A stretch of 64,000 bases of DNA from Variovorax paradoxus (GCF_000834655.1 NZ_JXQQ01000008.1:287263-351262); one strand, 5' to 3'; shown: positions 18,467 through 28,880, numbered from the stretch's first letter. Numbers and translations are program-made. Notes: a model not told the origin generated them from the letters alone.

Positions 18467-20085
18467 GGTGTGCTGTTGAGTTGTCTCAGTTTGAATCGCT
18501 GGAGCTTGCCGGTCTCGGTGCGCGGAAGCACCGTCACGAACTCGATCTCCCGCGGGTATTTGAAGGGTGCGATCGTGGCCTTCACATGGTCTTGCAACGC
18601 CTTCACCAGGGTCGCGTCGCCTTCGTTGCCGGGCTTGAGCACGCAGAAGGCCTTCACGATCATGCCGCGGTCCGCATCGGGCTTGCCGATCACGCCGCAC
18701 TCGGCCACCGCGGGGTGCTTGAGCAGCGCGTCTTCGACCTCCGGACCGCCGACGTTGTAGCCGGCGGTGATGATCATGTCGTCGGCGCGCGCCTGGTAGA
18801 AGAAGTAGCCGTCGTCGTCCTGCACGAACGAATCGCCGGGGTAGTTCCAGCCGTTCTTCACGTAATCGGCCTGGCGCGGATCGTCCAGGTAGCGGCAGCC
18901 GACCGGCCCTTGCAGCGCCAACTTGCCGACGGTGCCGTGCGGCACCTCGTTGCCCTTGTCGTCAACCACCTTCGCGGTGAAGCCGGGCACCGCCTTGCCA
19001 ACCGCGCCCTTGCGCACGTCGTTGCCCGCGGCGGAGATGTAGATGTGGAACACCTCGGTGCCGCCGATGCCGTCAAGCATCTCGATGCCGGTGGCTTCCT
19101 TCCACAGCTGGCGCGTCGCATCGGGCAGGGCCTCGCCCGCGCTCACGCTGATGCGCAGACTCGGCATGCCGTGCTGCTTCACGAACGGCGCCATCTGGCG
19201 ATAGAACGTGGGCGCGGTGTAGCAGATGGTCGCGCCGACCTCGTTGATGAGCTTCACCAGTCCTTCAGGCGTGAACGGTGCATCGGCAAAGTACACCGAG
19301 GCGCCGGCCCACATCGGGAACACGAGCAAACCGCCGAGCCCGAAGGTGAACGCCAGCGGCGGCGAGCCCACGACGATGTCGTCGCTGCGCGCCTTGAGGA
19401 CGTGGCGCGGCCAGGTCTCGCACATCGCGAGCACGTCGCGGTGCGTGGTGACGGGCGCCTTGGGCTTGCCCGTGGTGCCCGACGTGAACGCGAGCAACGC
19501 GATGTCGTCCGCCGCTGTGGGGCACGCGGTGAATACGCCGCTCTTGCCCGCGGCGCGTGCGGAAAGCGAGTCCGCCGCATCGGGCTTGTTGAATGCGATC
19601 ACCGTTGCGAGCACCGGATGCTCCTTCTGCGCAGTCGCCAGTTCGTCGAGCAGGCGACCGTCGCACAGCGCGGCAACAGGGCGGGCCTTCTCGATGATCT
19701 CGCCGAGTTCCTTCGCACGCAGCAACGGCATCGTCGCCACCGCGATCAAGCCGGCCTTCACCACTGCAAGCCACGCGAGCGCCATCGCCACCGAGTTGCC
19801 GCCGCGCAGCAGCACGCGGTTGCCGGGCACGAGCCGGAGGTCTTCGGTCAGTACCTGCGCGATGCGGTTGACCTCGACGGCAGCCTGCCTGTACGTGAGC
19901 GTGCCGGCCGGCGAGCGCAGCATCGGCTTGTCGCCGAAGCCCTTGGCATCGGCCTTGTCCAGCAGCTCCTCCACGAGGTTCAACTGGTCGGGCAACTGCA
20001 GCTCGGGCAGGTCATAGCGAAAGACCGGCAACTGCGCGGCGGGCGGCAGGCGGTCGTGAACGAAGCGGTCGACTTGGGCAGACAC
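18463..20085 (-). CDS. abmG: Aromatic-acid CoA ligase (2-aminobenzoate-CoA ligase type)
   Basis: This 540-aa acyl-adenylate-forming ligase has the ATP-binding loop TSGTTGKPKA at residues 201-210, the A5-like motif around GGTEVFHI, and the C-terminal catalytic lysine in TETGKLQR. It belongs to the benzoate-CoA-ligase branch. It sits with a 2-aminobenzoyl-CoA monooxygenase/reductase fusion, so 2-aminobenzoate is the likeliest substrate and salicylate is an alternative. It starts 5 bp after the acyl-CoA dehydrogenase stop. The symbol follows the Azoarcus evansii anthranilate cluster and is tentative. Confidence 0.8.
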   Translation of the reverse strand: MSAQVDRFVHDRLPPAAQLPVFRYDLPELQLPDQLNLVEELLDKADAKGFGDKPMLRSPAGTLTYRQAAVEVNRIAQVLTEDLRLVPGNRVLLRGGNSVAMALAWLAVVKAGLIAVATMPLLRAKELGEIIEKARPVAALCDGRLLDELATAQKEHPVLATVIAFNKPDAADSLSARAAGKSGVFTACPTAADDIALLAFTSGTTGKPKAPVTTHRDVLAMCETWPRHVLKARSDDIVVGSPPLAFTFGLGGLLVFPMWAGASVYFADAPFTPEGLVKLINEVGATICYTAPTFYRQMAPFVKQHGMPSLRISVSAGEALPDATRQLWKEATGIEMLDGIGGTEVFHIYISAAGNDVRKGAVGKAVPGFTAKVVDDKGNEVPHGTVGKLALQGPVGCRYLDDPRQADYVKNGWNYPGDSFVQDDDGYFFYQARADDMIITAGYNVGGPEVEDALLKHPAVAECGVIGKPDADRGMIVKAFCVLKPGNEGDATLVKALQDHVKATIAPFKYPREIEFVTVLPRTETGKLQRFKLRQLNSTP

Positions 20086-20090
20086 GGTAT

Positions 20091-21284
20091 TTATCCCCGC
20101 AGAACGGATTTGCCAATGATCAGTTGTTGGACTTCCGTCGCGCCTTCGTAGATGCGCAGCGAGCGGATGTCGCGGTAGAGGCTTTCAATCTTCGTGCCAA
20201 CCTTCACGCCGAGACCACCGTGCATCTGCAGTGCCATGTCGATCACGCGGCTCGCGTTCTCGGTGGCGCACATCTTGGCCATCGCTGCTGCGGCGGACAC
20301 ATCGCCCACCGCCACTGCACCGCGTTGTTCGGCGTCGTCGCGCATCCATGCGGCGCGGTAGGTGAGCAGTGCGGCGCTGTCGATCAGCGCGGCCATCTCG
20401 CCGAGCTTGGCTTGCGTGAGCTGGAAGTCGGCGAGCGTCTGGCCGAACATGCGGCGGCTCTTTGCGTGCGCGATGGCCTCGGCCAGCGCGCGGCGGCCCA
20501 TGCCGAGCGCAGCGGCCGCGACCGATGCGCGGAAGATGTCCAGCGTGCGCATCGCGAGCTTGAAGCCACCGTTGAGTTCACCGAGCTGCGCGGTGCGCGG
20601 CACGACGCAGTTCTCGAAACGCAACGTGGCAAGCGGGTGCGGTGCCATCACGTCGATGTGCTCGGAGGTGTCGAGGCCGGGCGTCTTCGCATCGACGATG
20701 AACACGGTGATGCCTCGGGTGCCGCCGGTCGGATCGGTCTTGGCGAACATGCAATAGAAATCGGCGATGCCGCCGTTGCTGATCCAGGTCTTCGTGCCGT
20801 TCAGCAGCCAGCCATCGGCCGTCGGCTCGGCACGCATGGCCATTGCGGCCACGTCCGAGCCCGCATCGGGCTCGCTCAATGCGAAGGCCGCGATCTTCTC
20901 GCCCTTGCCGACCGCAGCCAGATATTGCGATTGCTGTTCCTGCGTGCCCGCGAGCGTGATCGCGCCGCTGCCCAGTCCCTGCATCGCAAAGGCGAAGTCG
21001 GCCAGCGGCGAGTGATAGCCGAGGGTCTCGCGCAGCAGCACGAGCGCGCGCGAATCGAGGCGCTCCAGCGCGCCGCCCGCACTGCCGGGCACGGCGTAGC
21101 GCAGCCAGCCGCCATCGCCGAGGCGGCGCACCCATTCCCGGCAAGCCGCGCGGTCGTCGCGCTCGTCGATTTCCTGCGCTGCGCACCAGGGCAGCAGGTC
21201 GCGTGCGAGCGAGCGATGGGCTTCATCGAAGAAGGGCAGCGCGAGGTGCGCCGTCGAAGGTGGTGCGGGGATTTTCGTCATCAT
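20091..21284 (-). CDS. Acyl-CoA dehydrogenase
   Basis: This 397-aa flavoenzyme oxidises an acyl-CoA at the alpha-beta bond. Typical segments are AFALSEPDAGSDVAAM in the middle beta domain, GTKTWISNGGIADFY, and the C-terminal RIYEGATEVQQLIIG, where the glutamate of the catalytic region is kept. In this operon it probably acts on the ring-derived cyclohexene-carboxyl-CoA or its ring-opened product. It lies 3 bp after the crotonase-like gene. Two ATGs are adjacent at the start. Confidence 0.88.
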   Translation of the reverse strand: MMTKIPAPPSTAHLALPFFDEAHRSLARDLLPWCAAQEIDERDDRAACREWVRRLGDGGWLRYAVPGSAGGALERLDSRALVLLRETLGYHSPLADFAFAMQGLGSGAITLAGTQEQQSQYLAAVGKGEKIAAFALSEPDAGSDVAAMAMRAEPTADGWLLNGTKTWISNGGIADFYCMFAKTDPTGGTRGITVFIVDAKTPGLDTSEHIDVMAPHPLATLRFENCVVPRTAQLGELNGGFKLAMRTLDIFRASVAAAALGMGRRALAEAIAHAKSRRMFGQTLADFQLTQAKLGEMAALIDSAALLTYRAAWMRDDAEQRGAVAVGDVSAAAAMAKMCATENASRVIDMALQMHGGLGVKVGTKIESLYRDIRSLRIYEGATEVQQLIIGKSVLRG

Positions 21285-21287
21285 GGC

Positions 21288-22142
21288 TCAGTCCCCACCG
21301 AACACCGGCTTGCGCTTCGCCGCGAAGGCTTCGTACGCACGCTTGAAGTCTTCGGTCTGCATGCAGATCGCCTGCGCCTGCGCTTCGGCCTCGATGGCCT
21401 GGTCGATGGTCATCGACCATTCCTGCGCCAGCATCGTCTTGGTCATGCCGTGCGCGAAGCTCGGGCCTTCGGCCAGTTCACGCGCCATCTTGGTGGCAGC
21501 CTCGAGCAGTGCATCGCTTTCGTGCAGCGCGTTGAAGAAGCCCCAGGCGTGGCCTTCCTGCGCCGTCATCGCACGGCCGGTGAAAAGCAGCTCCGACGCG
21601 CGGCCCTGGCCGATCACGCGCGGCAGCAATGCGCACGCACCCATGTCCGCGCCCGCGAGGCCCACGCGGGTGAAGAGGAACGCGGTGCGCGTGGCCGGCG
21701 AGCCATAGCGCAGGTCGCAGGCCAGCGCGATCATCGCGCCAGCGCCGGCGCACACGCCGTCGATGGCGCCCACGATCGGTTGCGGACAGGCGCGGATCGC
21801 CTTCACCAGGTCGCCGGTCATGCGCGTGAACTCGAGCAGCTCGGGCATGCGCATGCCCGTGAGCGGCCCGATGATCTCGTGCACGTCGCCGCCCGAGCAG
21901 AAGTTGCCGCCCGCGCCGGTGATGACGATGGCCTTCACGTCGGTCGCGTAGTTCAATGCGCGGAACAGGTCGCGCAGCTCGGCGTACGAATCGAAAGTCA
22001 GCGGGTTCTTGCGCTCGGGGCGATTCAGCGTGACGGTGCCGACGCCGGCCTCGTAGCTCCATGCGAAGTGCTCGGCCTTGTAGGCGGCCTTGGCTTCGAA
22101 TTGCGCGCGCATGGGATTGCTCGCGCCGATGTAATGCTTCAT
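21288..22142 (-). CDS. Crotonase-superfamily protein lacking the hydratase glutamates
   Basis: This 284-aa protein has the crotonase fold, with the oxyanion-hole segment [12 protein letters not shown] near residues 79-89 and [18 protein letters not shown] at 126-143. By eye, the two glutamates of enoyl-CoA hydratase (rat Glu144 and Glu164) align with Met137 and Thr158. Asp167 in GLAGADMG aligns with the catalytic aspartate of dienoyl-CoA isomerases. It is thus more likely an isomerase or ring hydrolase than a plain hydratase. Its start overlaps the marR stop by 4 bp. Confidence 0.8.
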   Translation of the reverse strand: MKHYIGASNPMRAQFEAKAAYKAEHFAWSYEAGVGTVTLNRPERKNPLTFDSYAELRDLFRALNYATDVKAIVITGAGGNFCSGGDVHEIIGPLTGMRMPELLEFTRMTGDLVKAIRACPQPIVGAIDGVCAGAGAMIALACDLRYGSPATRTAFLFTRVGLAGADMGACALLPRVIGQGRASELLFTGRAMTAQEGHAWGFFNALHESDALLEAATKMARELAEGPSFAHGMTKTMLAQEWSMTIDQAIEAEAQAQAICMQTEDFKRAYEAFAAKRKPVFGGD

Positions 22143-22615
22143 GGGGTCTCCGCCAATTGGCTGTGTGAGTGTTGCTTGACCTTGCCGAGCAGCTTGTGCA
22201 GCTGCGCGATCTCCTTGCTGCTGAGGCCCGCGAAGGCCTCGACGATCCAGTCCTCGTGCTGCTGCGCCATCTCGTTGAAGAGCTTGCGGCCGCGCGCGGT
22301 GAGCCGCACGCGCCAGGCGCGGCGGTCCCCTTCGACGTTGATGCGCTCGACCACGCCTTCGGTCACGAGCTGGTCGGTGATGCCGGTGACATTGCCGCCT
22401 GTCACCATCATCCGGCGCGAGAGCTCGTTCATCTTCAGGCCTTCGGGCGAGCGCTCCAGTTGCGACATCAGGTCGAAGCGCGGCAGCGTGGTGGCGAACT
22501 GGGAGCGCAACTCGTTGCGTACCTGCTTCTCGATCAGCTGGGTGCAGGTGAGCAACCGCAGCCAGAGCCGCAAGGCTTCGGGATGTTCGCTGTGCGCGCG
22601 CGCTTCGAGGTCCAT
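22139..22615 (-). CDS. MarR-family transcriptional regulator
   Basis: 158 aa with a winged helix: [20 protein letters not shown] (recognition region) and the wing [17 protein letters not shown]. It is the second gene of the aromatic operon, 1 bp after the monooxygenase stop, so it is probably an autoregulated repressor. A dyad at 25011-25024 overlapping the operon promoter is the candidate operator. The natural inducer is probably an aromatic acyl-CoA, as for other regulators of such pathways (inference). Confidence 0.88.
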   Translation of the reverse strand: MDLEARAHSEHPEALRLWLRLLTCTQLIEKQVRNELRSQFATTLPRFDLMSQLERSPEGLKMNELSRRMMVTGGNVTGITDQLVTEGVVERINVEGDRRAWRVRLTARGRKLFNEMAQQHEDWIVEAFAGLSSKEIAQLHKLLGKVKQHSHSQLAETP

Positions 22616-22616
22616 G

Positions 22617-25001
22617 TCAGTGCGTCTCCTCGGGGTTCGGCGCGGCGGCCGTCGCTGCGTTGGCCGCGGCGATCTGCTGCTGCTTGGCGATCTCGCGGTA
22701 CATCTGGTCGCGGCCGCTCAGGTATTGCCTGGGCCATTCGACATCGCGGCTCTGCAGCTTGGCGGCCTCGTGCAGCGTCCATGCGGGGTCTGCCAGGTGC
22801 GGGCGCGCGATGGCGCAGAGGTCGGCACGGCCGGCCGCGATGATGCTGTTGGCCTGGTCCGCTTCGGTGATCGCGCCCACGGCGATGGTCGCGATGCCGA
22901 CCTCGTTGCGGATGCGGTCGGAAAACGGCGTCTGGTACATGCGGCCGTACACCGGCTTGGCGGCACGCGTGGTCTGCCCAGACGACACGTCGATGAAATC
23001 GGCGCCGGCGTCCTTGAAGAGGCGCGCGACGATCACGGCCTCAGCGTCGGTGTTGCCGCCCGGCGCCCAGTCGTGCGCGGAGATGCGCACGCTCATCGGC
23101 TTGTCCTCGGGCCACACGGCACGCATCGCGCGGAACACGTCGAGCGGGTAGCGGCAGCGCGCCTCGATGTCGCCGCCGTATTCGTCGGTGCGCTGGTTGG
23201 TGAGCGGGCTGATGAAGGCCGACAGCAGGTAGCCGTGCGCGCAGTGCAGCTCGAGCCAGTCGAAGCCGCACTCGACGGCGCGGCGGGTCGAGTCGACGAA
23301 CTGGTCGCGCAGCGTGTCCATCTCGGTGCGCGTGATGGCGGCAGGCAACTGGTTCTGCTCGCCATAGGGCAGCGCGCTGGCGCCGAGCACCGGCCAGTTG
23401 CCGTCTTCCAGCGGTTCGTCGGTGCCTTCCCAGCCCACGCGCGTCGAGCCCTTCGGGCCGCTGTGGCCCAGCTGCATCGCGATCTTCGCGCTCGACTGCG
23501 TATGCACGAAATCGACGATGCGCTTGAATGCGGCCTGCTGCGTGTCGTTGTAAAGGCCGGTGCACGCCGGAGTGATACGGCCTTCGGGCGTCGGACTCGT
23601 CATCTCGACGAACACCATCGCGGCGCCGCCGAGCGCGCGTGCGCCCAGGTGCACCAGCAGGAAGTCCTGCGGCACGCCGTCGACCGCGCTGTAGGTGGCC
23701 ATCGGCGAGACCAGGATGCGGTTCTTGAGGGTGAGCCCGCGAACCTTGTAGGGCATGAGCATGGGCGCCATCGCCTTGCCGCCCGCGAGCCACTGCTCGT
23801 AGCCGCTGAGCCATTGCGTGTCGCGCACGCGCAGGTTCTCGTGGGAGATGCGCTGCGAGCGCGTGAGCAGCGAATAGGCGAACTGCTCGATCTGCATGCC
23901 GGTGTAGCGCGGCACGTTCTCGAACCACTCGGTGGAGTTGCGTGCGGCGTTCTGGATCTTCAGCACCTCGACGCTGCGGCGCGCCTCGTAGCCTTCGAGC
24001 ACGTGGTCGAGCGTGCCGCCCTGTTCGAACTCGTTCGCGAGGTCGATCGCATCCTCGAGCGCGAGCTTGGTGCCCGAGCCGATCGAGAAGTGCGCCGTGT
24101 GCGCCGCATCGCCCATCAAAACCACTGGCACCGAGCGGCCCTCGACGTCGATGCGGTGCGTCCAGCGTTCGCACACCACGCGCGGAAAGCGGATCCAGTT
24201 GGCCGAGCCGCGCAGGTGCGTGGCATTGCTGATCAGCGAGTGACCGCCCAGGTACTTGGCGAACAGCTTCTCGCAGAAGGCGATGGCCTCGGGTTGCTCC
24301 ATCTGGTCGAGGCCGTGGGCCTTCCACACGGCTTCGGGCGTCTCGACGATGAAGGTGGAGGTCTTGTCATCGAACTGGTAGGCATGCGCCTGGAACCAGC
24401 CGTGCTCGGTTTCCTCGAAGGCGAAGGTGAAGGCGTCGAAGGTCTGGTGCGTGCCCAGCCACACGAAGCGGCAATTGCGCAGGTCGACATCGGGCTTGAA
24501 CACGTCGGCGTAGCGCTGGCGGATGCGGCTGTTCAGGCCGTCGCTCGCAATCACGAGGTCGGCCTTGTACTGGGCGGCGATCGCCTGGTCGTCGGTGGCG
24601 TCGGTTTCGAACACGAGGTCCACGCCCAACGCGAGGCAGCGCTCCTGAAGGATGTTGAGCAGGCGCTTGCGCCCGATGCCGCAGAAGCCGTGGCCGCCCG
24701 AGCGCACCTGGCGGCCCTTGAAGAACACCTGGATGTCGTCCCAGTGATGGAACTCGTTGCCGATCAGCGCCGCGGTGTCGGCATCGGCGGCCTTGAGGTT
24801 GCCCAGGGTCTGGTCGCTCAGCACCACGCCCCAGCCGAAGGTGTCGAACGGCCGGTTGCGCTCCACCACCGTGATATGCAACGCGGGGTTGCGCGCCTTC
24901 ATCAGCAGGGCGAAATACAGGCCTGCCGGCCCGCCGCCGATGCACAGGATGCGCTGGAGGTCCGAGGCGGGGGCGGATGGGAGCGGACTGAGGCTGTTCA
25001 T
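22617..25001 (-). CDS. abmA: Bifunctional 2-aminobenzoyl-CoA (or salicylyl-CoA) monooxygenase/reductase
   Basis: This 794-aa fusion has an N-terminal FAD hydroxylase domain (GGGPAG at residues 22-27, later [14 protein letters not shown]) and a C-terminal old-yellow-enzyme-like reductase domain from about residue 411 ([19 protein letters not shown]). The known fusion of this layout in Azoarcus evansii hydroxylates and then reduces 2-aminobenzoyl-CoA, breaking aromaticity; databases also name relatives salicylyl-CoA 5-hydroxylase. It heads a six-gene leftward operon. The ATG at 25001 has no visible ribosome-binding site and lies 8 bp after a -10 box, so it may be translated from a leaderless mRNA. 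Confidence 0.85.
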   Translation of the reverse strand: MNSLSPLPSAPASDLQRILCIGGGPAGLYFALLMKARNPALHITVVERNRPFDTFGWGVVLSDQTLGNLKAADADTAALIGNEFHHWDDIQVFFKGRQVRSGGHGFCGIGRKRLLNILQERCLALGVDLVFETDATDDQAIAAQYKADLVIASDGLNSRIRQRYADVFKPDVDLRNCRFVWLGTHQTFDAFTFAFEETEHGWFQAHAYQFDDKTSTFIVETPEAVWKAHGLDQMEQPEAIAFCEKLFAKYLGGHSLISNATHLRGSANWIRFPRVVCERWTHRIDVEGRSVPVVLMGDAAHTAHFSIGSGTKLALEDAIDLANEFEQGGTLDHVLEGYEARRSVEVLKIQNAARNSTEWFENVPRYTGMQIEQFAYSLLTRSQRISHENLRVRDTQWLSGYEQWLAGGKAMAPMLMPYKVRGLTLKNRILVSPMATYSAVDGVPQDFLLVHLGARALGGAAMVFVEMTSPTPEGRITPACTGLYNDTQQAAFKRIVDFVHTQSSAKIAMQLGHSGPKGSTRVGWEGTDEPLEDGNWPVLGASALPYGEQNQLPAAITRTEMDTLRDQFVDSTRRAVECGFDWLELHCAHGYLLSAFISPLTNQRTDEYGGDIEARCRYPLDVFRAMRAVWPEDKPMSVRISAHDWAPGGNTDAEAVIVARLFKDAGADFIDVSSGQTTRAAKPVYGRMYQTPFSDRIRNEVGIATIAVGAITEADQANSIIAAGRADLCAIARPHLADPAWTLHEAAKLQSRDVEWPRQYLSGRDQMYREIAKQQQIAAANAATAAAPNPEETH

Positions 25002-25009
25002 GGTTGAAT

Positions 25010-25037
25010 AGTTTAGACATAAACAATCTGCTGTCAA
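25010..25037 (-). promoter_or_regulatory. Promoter and candidate MarR operator of the aromatic-CoA operon
   Basis: On the minus strand TTGACA (25037-25032), a 16-bp spacer and TAAACT (25015-25010) form a promoter whose start point falls at or next to the ATG at 25001. The dyad GTTTA-N4-TAAAC (25011-25024) covers the -10 box, the usual place for a MarR repressor site. Confidence 0.65.
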
Positions 25038-25087
25038 TGCTGGTTTCGTAACCGGCCGGCCCCCGGGGGAGGCCGGCTCCGGCGGGG

Positions 25088-26395
25088 ATGCAAACACTTG
25101 CAAAAATCAATACCATCGGCCTCATGCAAAACTTGATACCCAAGATCGAGTCGCAGCTGGCTTCGCTGCCTGTCCCCATCGCGCTGGAACTGCCGGATGG
25201 CCGGCGCGTTGCCCAGGCGGGAGCCCGCGTCACGCTGGCTTTCAAGGAGTGGGCGGTGCTGGCCAAGCTGGCCGCCCGGCAGGTGGGGGCCATCGGGGAG
25301 GCCTATGTCGAGGGCAAGGTGCAGATCGAAGGCGCCATGCGCGACCTGATCGATGCCACCGTCGGCATGCTGCCCGGCAACCCGGCCGAAACCGACACCG
25401 GCTGGTGGAGCCGCCTGCAGCGCAGGGCCAAGTCGCACGGCTCGCATTCGCTGCGCAAGGACGCCGCGCAGATCGAATTCCACTACGACGTCTCCGACGA
25501 CTTCTACGCGCTCTGGCTCGACGCGCGCCGGGTCTATTCATGCGCCTACTTCCGCACGCCCGACCTCACGCTGGCAGAGGCGCAGGAAGCCAAGCTCGAC
25601 CACATCTGCAAGAAGCTCATGCTGCAGCCGGGCGAGCGCTACCTGGACATCGGCTCGGGCTGGGGTGCTCTGCTCTTGTGGGCGGCCGAGCACTACGGCG
25701 TCGATGCCACCGGCATCACGCTGTCGAAGAACCAGCATGCCTATGTGCAGCGCCTCATCGAAGAGAAGGGCCTGCAGGGCCGCGTGCGCGTCGAGCTGCG
25801 CGACTACCGCGAGCTCTCGGCCGATCGGCCCTTCGACAAGATCTCATCGGTCGGCATGTTCGAGCACGTGGGCGCGGCCAACATGCCGACCTACTTTCGC
25901 AAGATCCACTCGCTGCTCAAGCCGGGCGGCCTGGTGCTCAACCACGGCATCACTTCGGGCGAGCTCAACTACCGTCAGCTCGGCGCGGGCATGGGCGACT
26001 TCATCGAGAAGTACATCTTCCCCGGCGGCGAGCTGCTGCACGTGACGCACGTGCTGCGCGAGACGGCGGCCGCGGGCCTGGAGATGGTCGACACCGAGAG
26101 CCTGCGCCCGCACTATGCGCGCACGCTCTGGGCCTGGTCCGACGCGCTCGAGGCGCAGCTGGACGCCGCGCGCGAGGTGCTGCAGCGCAGCGGCGGCCGC
26201 CAGGGCGAGAACGCGGAGCGCGTGCTGCGCGCCTATCGCCTCTACCTGGCGGGCTCGGCCATGAGTTTCGAGCAGGGATGGATTTCCTTGCACCAGATGT
26301 TGTCGACAAAGCCTGACGGCAATGTAGGGCGCGCAGGCGTCTTGCGCGGTGCGCAATCGGTGTACCCTTTTGCCCGTGACTACATCTACAAGTGA
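25088..26395 (+). CDS. cfa: Cyclopropane-fatty-acyl-phospholipid synthase
   Basis: This protein of about 435 aa methylenates unsaturated phospholipid acyl chains using S-adenosylmethionine. The SAM-binding loop [13 protein letters not shown] is followed by the family segments [13 protein letters not shown] and [14 protein letters not shown]. The N-terminal part before residue 110 is the lipid-binding domain. Start choice: the ATG at 25088 follows a G-rich stretch, whereas an in-frame ATG at 25124 ([10 protein letters not shown]) has no ribosome-binding site. The gene is divergent from the aromatic-CoA operon. The next gene starts 12 bp after it. Confidence 0.92.
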   Translation: MQTLAKINTIGLMQNLIPKIESQLASLPVPIALELPDGRRVAQAGARVTLAFKEWAVLAKLAARQVGAIGEAYVEGKVQIEGAMRDLIDATVGMLPGNPAETDTGWWSRLQRRAKSHGSHSLRKDAAQIEFHYDVSDDFYALWLDARRVYSCAYFRTPDLTLAEAQEAKLDHICKKLMLQPGERYLDIGSGWGALLLWAAEHYGVDATGITLSKNQHAYVQRLIEEKGLQGRVRVELRDYRELSADRPFDKISSVGMFEHVGAANMPTYFRKIHSLLKPGGLVLNHGITSGELNYRQLGAGMGDFIEKYIFPGGELLHVTHVLRETAAAGLEMVDTESLRPHYARTLWAWSDALEAQLDAAREVLQRSGGRQGENAERVLRAYRLYLAGSAMSFEQGWISLHQMLSTKPDGNVGRAGVLRGAQSVYPFARDYIYK

Positions 26396-26407
26396 GTGAA
26401 AAAAATC

Positions 26408-26731
26408 ATGCTCTATCGCTTCAAGTCCCGGGCCGCTCCCGATTTCGTGATGCTCGAAGTCCACGCGCGCCAACTGCTCGACATCGTCGGCAAATCCCCG
26501 GCGCCGCAAGGCATCATCACGGTCGAGCAGATTCCCGCTGCTATCGCGGCGCTCGAGGCCGCACTGGCGCGTGAAGGCAGCAATGCGCACAACAACGACG
26601 ACTACGCCGTCGAAGGCCACACCAGCGATGCCGAGAAGCAGCATGTAGGCCTGCACCAGCGTGCAGCGCCCCTGCTTCACATGCTCAAGGACTCGCAGGC
26701 CGACAGCAAGGACGTGACCTGGAGCACCTGA
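26408..26731 (+). CDS. DUF1840 domain-containing protein
   Basis: This 107-aa small cytosolic protein begins MLYRFKSRAAPDFVMLE and ends with MLKDSQADSKDVTW, matching what I recall of the DUF1840 family in betaproteobacteria. Its function is unknown. The ATG at 26408 is used because the family starts MLY; a GTG at 26396 would add four residues. It follows cfa by 12 bp and is probably co-transcribed. Repeat copy 1 begins 28 bp after its stop. Confidence 0.75.
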   Translation: MLYRFKSRAAPDFVMLEVHARQLLDIVGKSPAPQGIITVEQIPAAIAALEAALAREGSNAHNNDDYAVEGHTSDAEKQHVGLHQRAAPLLHMLKDSQADSKDVTWST

Positions 26732-26759
26732 CCGGATTCAGGCCAGAACCCTTACCAGA

Positions 26760-26848
26760 AACACCGCGGAACCGGCTCCGCCGGGCCGCAGGTGTTGCCC
26801 CCTGCAAGGGGGTTGGCGCAGCGACACGAAGTGCGCGAAGCCTGGGGG
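26760..26848 (-). repeat. 3'-flanking repeat, copy 1
   Basis: First of four copies of a roughly 89-bp element (others at 47617, 51114 and 60314). On the plus strand it runs from AACACCGCGGAACCGGC to GCGAAGCCTGGGGG. It contains a CCCCCT/AGGGGG hairpin in the middle and a GC-rich hairpin at one end. The copy abuts the stop codon (26849-26851) of the leftward TTT receptor gene. Confidence 0.85.
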
Positions 26849-27868
26849 TCAGTCCACTTTCGCGCCGGAGTCTTTCACGACCTTCGCCCACTTCACGTGC
26901 TCGCTAGCAATGAGCTTGGTGAAGTCGGCCGGCGAATTGCCGCTCGGGATCGCACCCTGCGCGAGCATCTTCTCCTTGATGGCGGGCGTGCCGAGCGACT
27001 TGGCCACTTCCTGCTGAATCCGGTTCACGATCTCCGGCGAGGTGCCGGCCGGCGCCAGGAGGCCGAACCATGAGCTCGCCTCGAAGCCCTTGAGCGTCGG
27101 GCCGCCCGCCTCCTCTACCGTCGGAAGGTCGGGCAGTGCCGGCGATCGCTGCGAGCTGGTCACGGCCAGCGCGGTGAGCTTGCCGCCCTTGATCTGCGCC
27201 ATCGACGAGGGCAGGTTGTCGAACATCACGTCGGCATTGCCGCCCACCATGTCCAGCAGTGCCGGGCCCGAGCCCTTGTACGGGATGTGCGCCATGAAGG
27301 TGCCCGTCATGCTCTTGAAGAGCTCGCCCGCCAGGTGGATCGAGGTGCCGCTGCCGCTCGATGCCATGTTGAGCTTGCCCGGGTTGGCCTTGGTGTACTT
27401 GATGAAGTCCTGCACGTTGTGGATGTTCAGCGCCTTCGCTTTCTCGGCGTTCATTTCCATCACGTTCGGCACGGCCGCCACGAGCGTGATCGGCGCGAAG
27501 TCCTTGATCGGATCGAAAGGCAGCTTCGGGTACAGCGCGCGGTTGATGCCATGCGTGCCCACCGTGCCCATCAGCAGCGTGTAGCCGTCGTTCGGCGCGC
27601 GCGCGACGAGTTCGGCGCCCACGTTGCCGCCCGCGCCCGCACGGTTGTCCACGATGAACTGCTGGCCGAAGGCCTTGGAGAGTTCGGGCGCCACGGCGCG
27701 CGCCAGGATGTCGGTGGTGCCGCCGGCCGCAAAGGGCACGACGATGCGCACGGGCTTGGTCGGCCAGGTGCCCTGTGCCCACGCGGCGGGCGCCATCAAG
27801 GCGACGGCTGCGGCAGCGGCCGACACCGTCAGCGCGGCCCGGCGATTCGTTTTGAAAGATAAGTTCAT
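26849..27868 (-). CDS. Tripartite tricarboxylate transporter receptor (Bug family)
   Basis: This 339-aa periplasmic solute receptor has a signal peptide ([15 protein letters not shown], then a hydrophobic core ending AWAQ). Family landmarks are [30 protein letters not shown], and [17 protein letters not shown]. The last holds the region where Bug receptors contact the carboxylate ligand. No TctA/TctB membrane subunits lie nearby, which is usual for the expanded Bug families of Burkholderiales. A LysR gene lies 64 bp upstream on the same strand. The ligand is unknown. Confidence 0.9.
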   Translation of the reverse strand: MNLSFKTNRRAALTVSAAAAAVALMAPAAWAQGTWPTKPVRIVVPFAAGGTTDILARAVAPELSKAFGQQFIVDNRAGAGGNVGAELVARAPNDGYTLLMGTVGTHGINRALYPKLPFDPIKDFAPITLVAAVPNVMEMNAEKAKALNIHNVQDFIKYTKANPGKLNMASSGSGTSIHLAGELFKSMTGTFMAHIPYKGSGPALLDMVGGNADVMFDNLPSSMAQIKGGKLTALAVTSSQRSPALPDLPTVEEAGGPTLKGFEASSWFGLLAPAGTSPEIVNRIQQEVAKSLGTPAIKEKMLAQGAIPSGNSPADFTKLIASEHVKWAKVVKDSGAKVD

Positions 27869-27932
27869 GCGGCTGTTTGTACAGGTGAACCCCGCCCGCC
27901 GCCGCGAGTGAAAACCCCGGGAACCGGCGCCT

Positions 27933-28859
27933 TCAGCCCACTTGCATCCGCTGCGAAAACCGTTCGCTGTGGAATCGTTCCAGCACGAAGTCGACGAACA
28001 CCCGGGTTTTCTGCGGCAGCAGCTTCTTGCTCGGGTAGTAGAGCCACACCACGCCCGCATCGAAATGCCATTCGGGCAGCAGCCGCACCAGCTCGCCGGT
28101 GCGCAGGCCCCGCTCGACGAAAGGCATCGGCAGCATCGCCGCGCCCAGCCCCAGCATGGCGGCCTGCGCGATCGCCTCGGGGTCGTTGAAGATCGCGCGC
28201 GGCCGCGGCAGCTCCACCGTGGCCTGCTGGCCGTTCGCGTGCTGCAGTGTCCAGCTGCGCAGCCGCCCGGTGGGGGAGGAGCGCCGCAGCAGCGCGTCGA
28301 GCGTTGCCAGGTCGGCAGGTTGCGTGGGCATCCCGCGCCCCGCCATGTAGGCAGGAGATGCGACCGCGACCACGTGGATGCGCGAGAGCTCCCGCGCCAC
28401 CACGCCGGGCGACAGTTCGATGCCGCCGCCGATGGCCGCATCGAACCCCTCGCCGACCAGGTCCACCTGCTGGTTGTCGAAATACCAGTCGGGCAGGATG
28501 GCCGGGTAGCGCGCGAGAAAGTCGCCCATCATCGGCAGCACGTGCTCGCGCCCGAACGCCTGGCCCATGCTCACCTTGAGCGTGCCGGCGGGCTGCCCGT
28601 CGTCTTTCGCGAGGCCGGCCACCGCCTCCTGCAGCGTGGCGAGCGGCCCGCCGATCTGCGCCAGGAAGCGCTCCCCGCCTTCGGTCAGCGTGAGCCGGCG
28701 CGTGCTGCGCTGAAACAGGCGCACGCCCAGCCGCGCTTCGAGCCGCGCAACGTTCTTGCTGACCGCCGCCGGCGTGAGTCCGAGGCGCCGCGCGGCCGCC
28801 GAGAAGCTGCCGCTTTCGGCGCTCTGCACGAAGGATTCGAGGTGATTGAGCGGTTCCAT
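27933..28859 (-). CDS. LysR-type transcriptional regulator
   Basis: This 308-aa LysR regulator starts at 28859 ([20 protein letters not shown]). The winged helix includes [20 protein letters not shown], and a C-terminal effector domain follows. It is divergent from the SDR gene at 28984, its likely target; a palindrome at 28881-28897 lies between them. It belongs to the group that pairs with NAD(P)-dependent oxidoreductases. The effector is unknown. Confidence 0.9.
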   Translation of the reverse strand: MEPLNHLESFVQSAESGSFSAAARRLGLTPAAVSKNVARLEARLGVRLFQRSTRRLTLTEGGERFLAQIGGPLATLQEAVAGLAKDDGQPAGTLKVSMGQAFGREHVLPMMGDFLARYPAILPDWYFDNQQVDLVGEGFDAAIGGGIELSPGVVARELSRIHVVAVASPAYMAGRGMPTQPADLATLDALLRRSSPTGRLRSWTLQHANGQQATVELPRPRAIFNDPEAIAQAAMLGLGAAMLPMPFVERGLRTGELVRLLPEWHFDAGVVWLYYPSKKLLPQKTRVFVDFVLERFHSERFSQRMQVG

Positions 28860-28880
28860 GCCGCCATTTTCAATCTCATC

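Noticed and set aside
20124..25007. A very long open frame on the plus strand across the aromatic-CoA operon (over 1600 codons)
   Set aside because: It is the mirror of well-supported minus-strand genes in GC-rich DNA; its composition (His/Arg/Ala-rich) matches no family and it crosses several real gene boundaries.
26396..26407. GTG start for the DUF1840 gene
   Set aside because: The family starts at MLY; the GTG adds only four residues (MKKI) and overlaps the cfa end.
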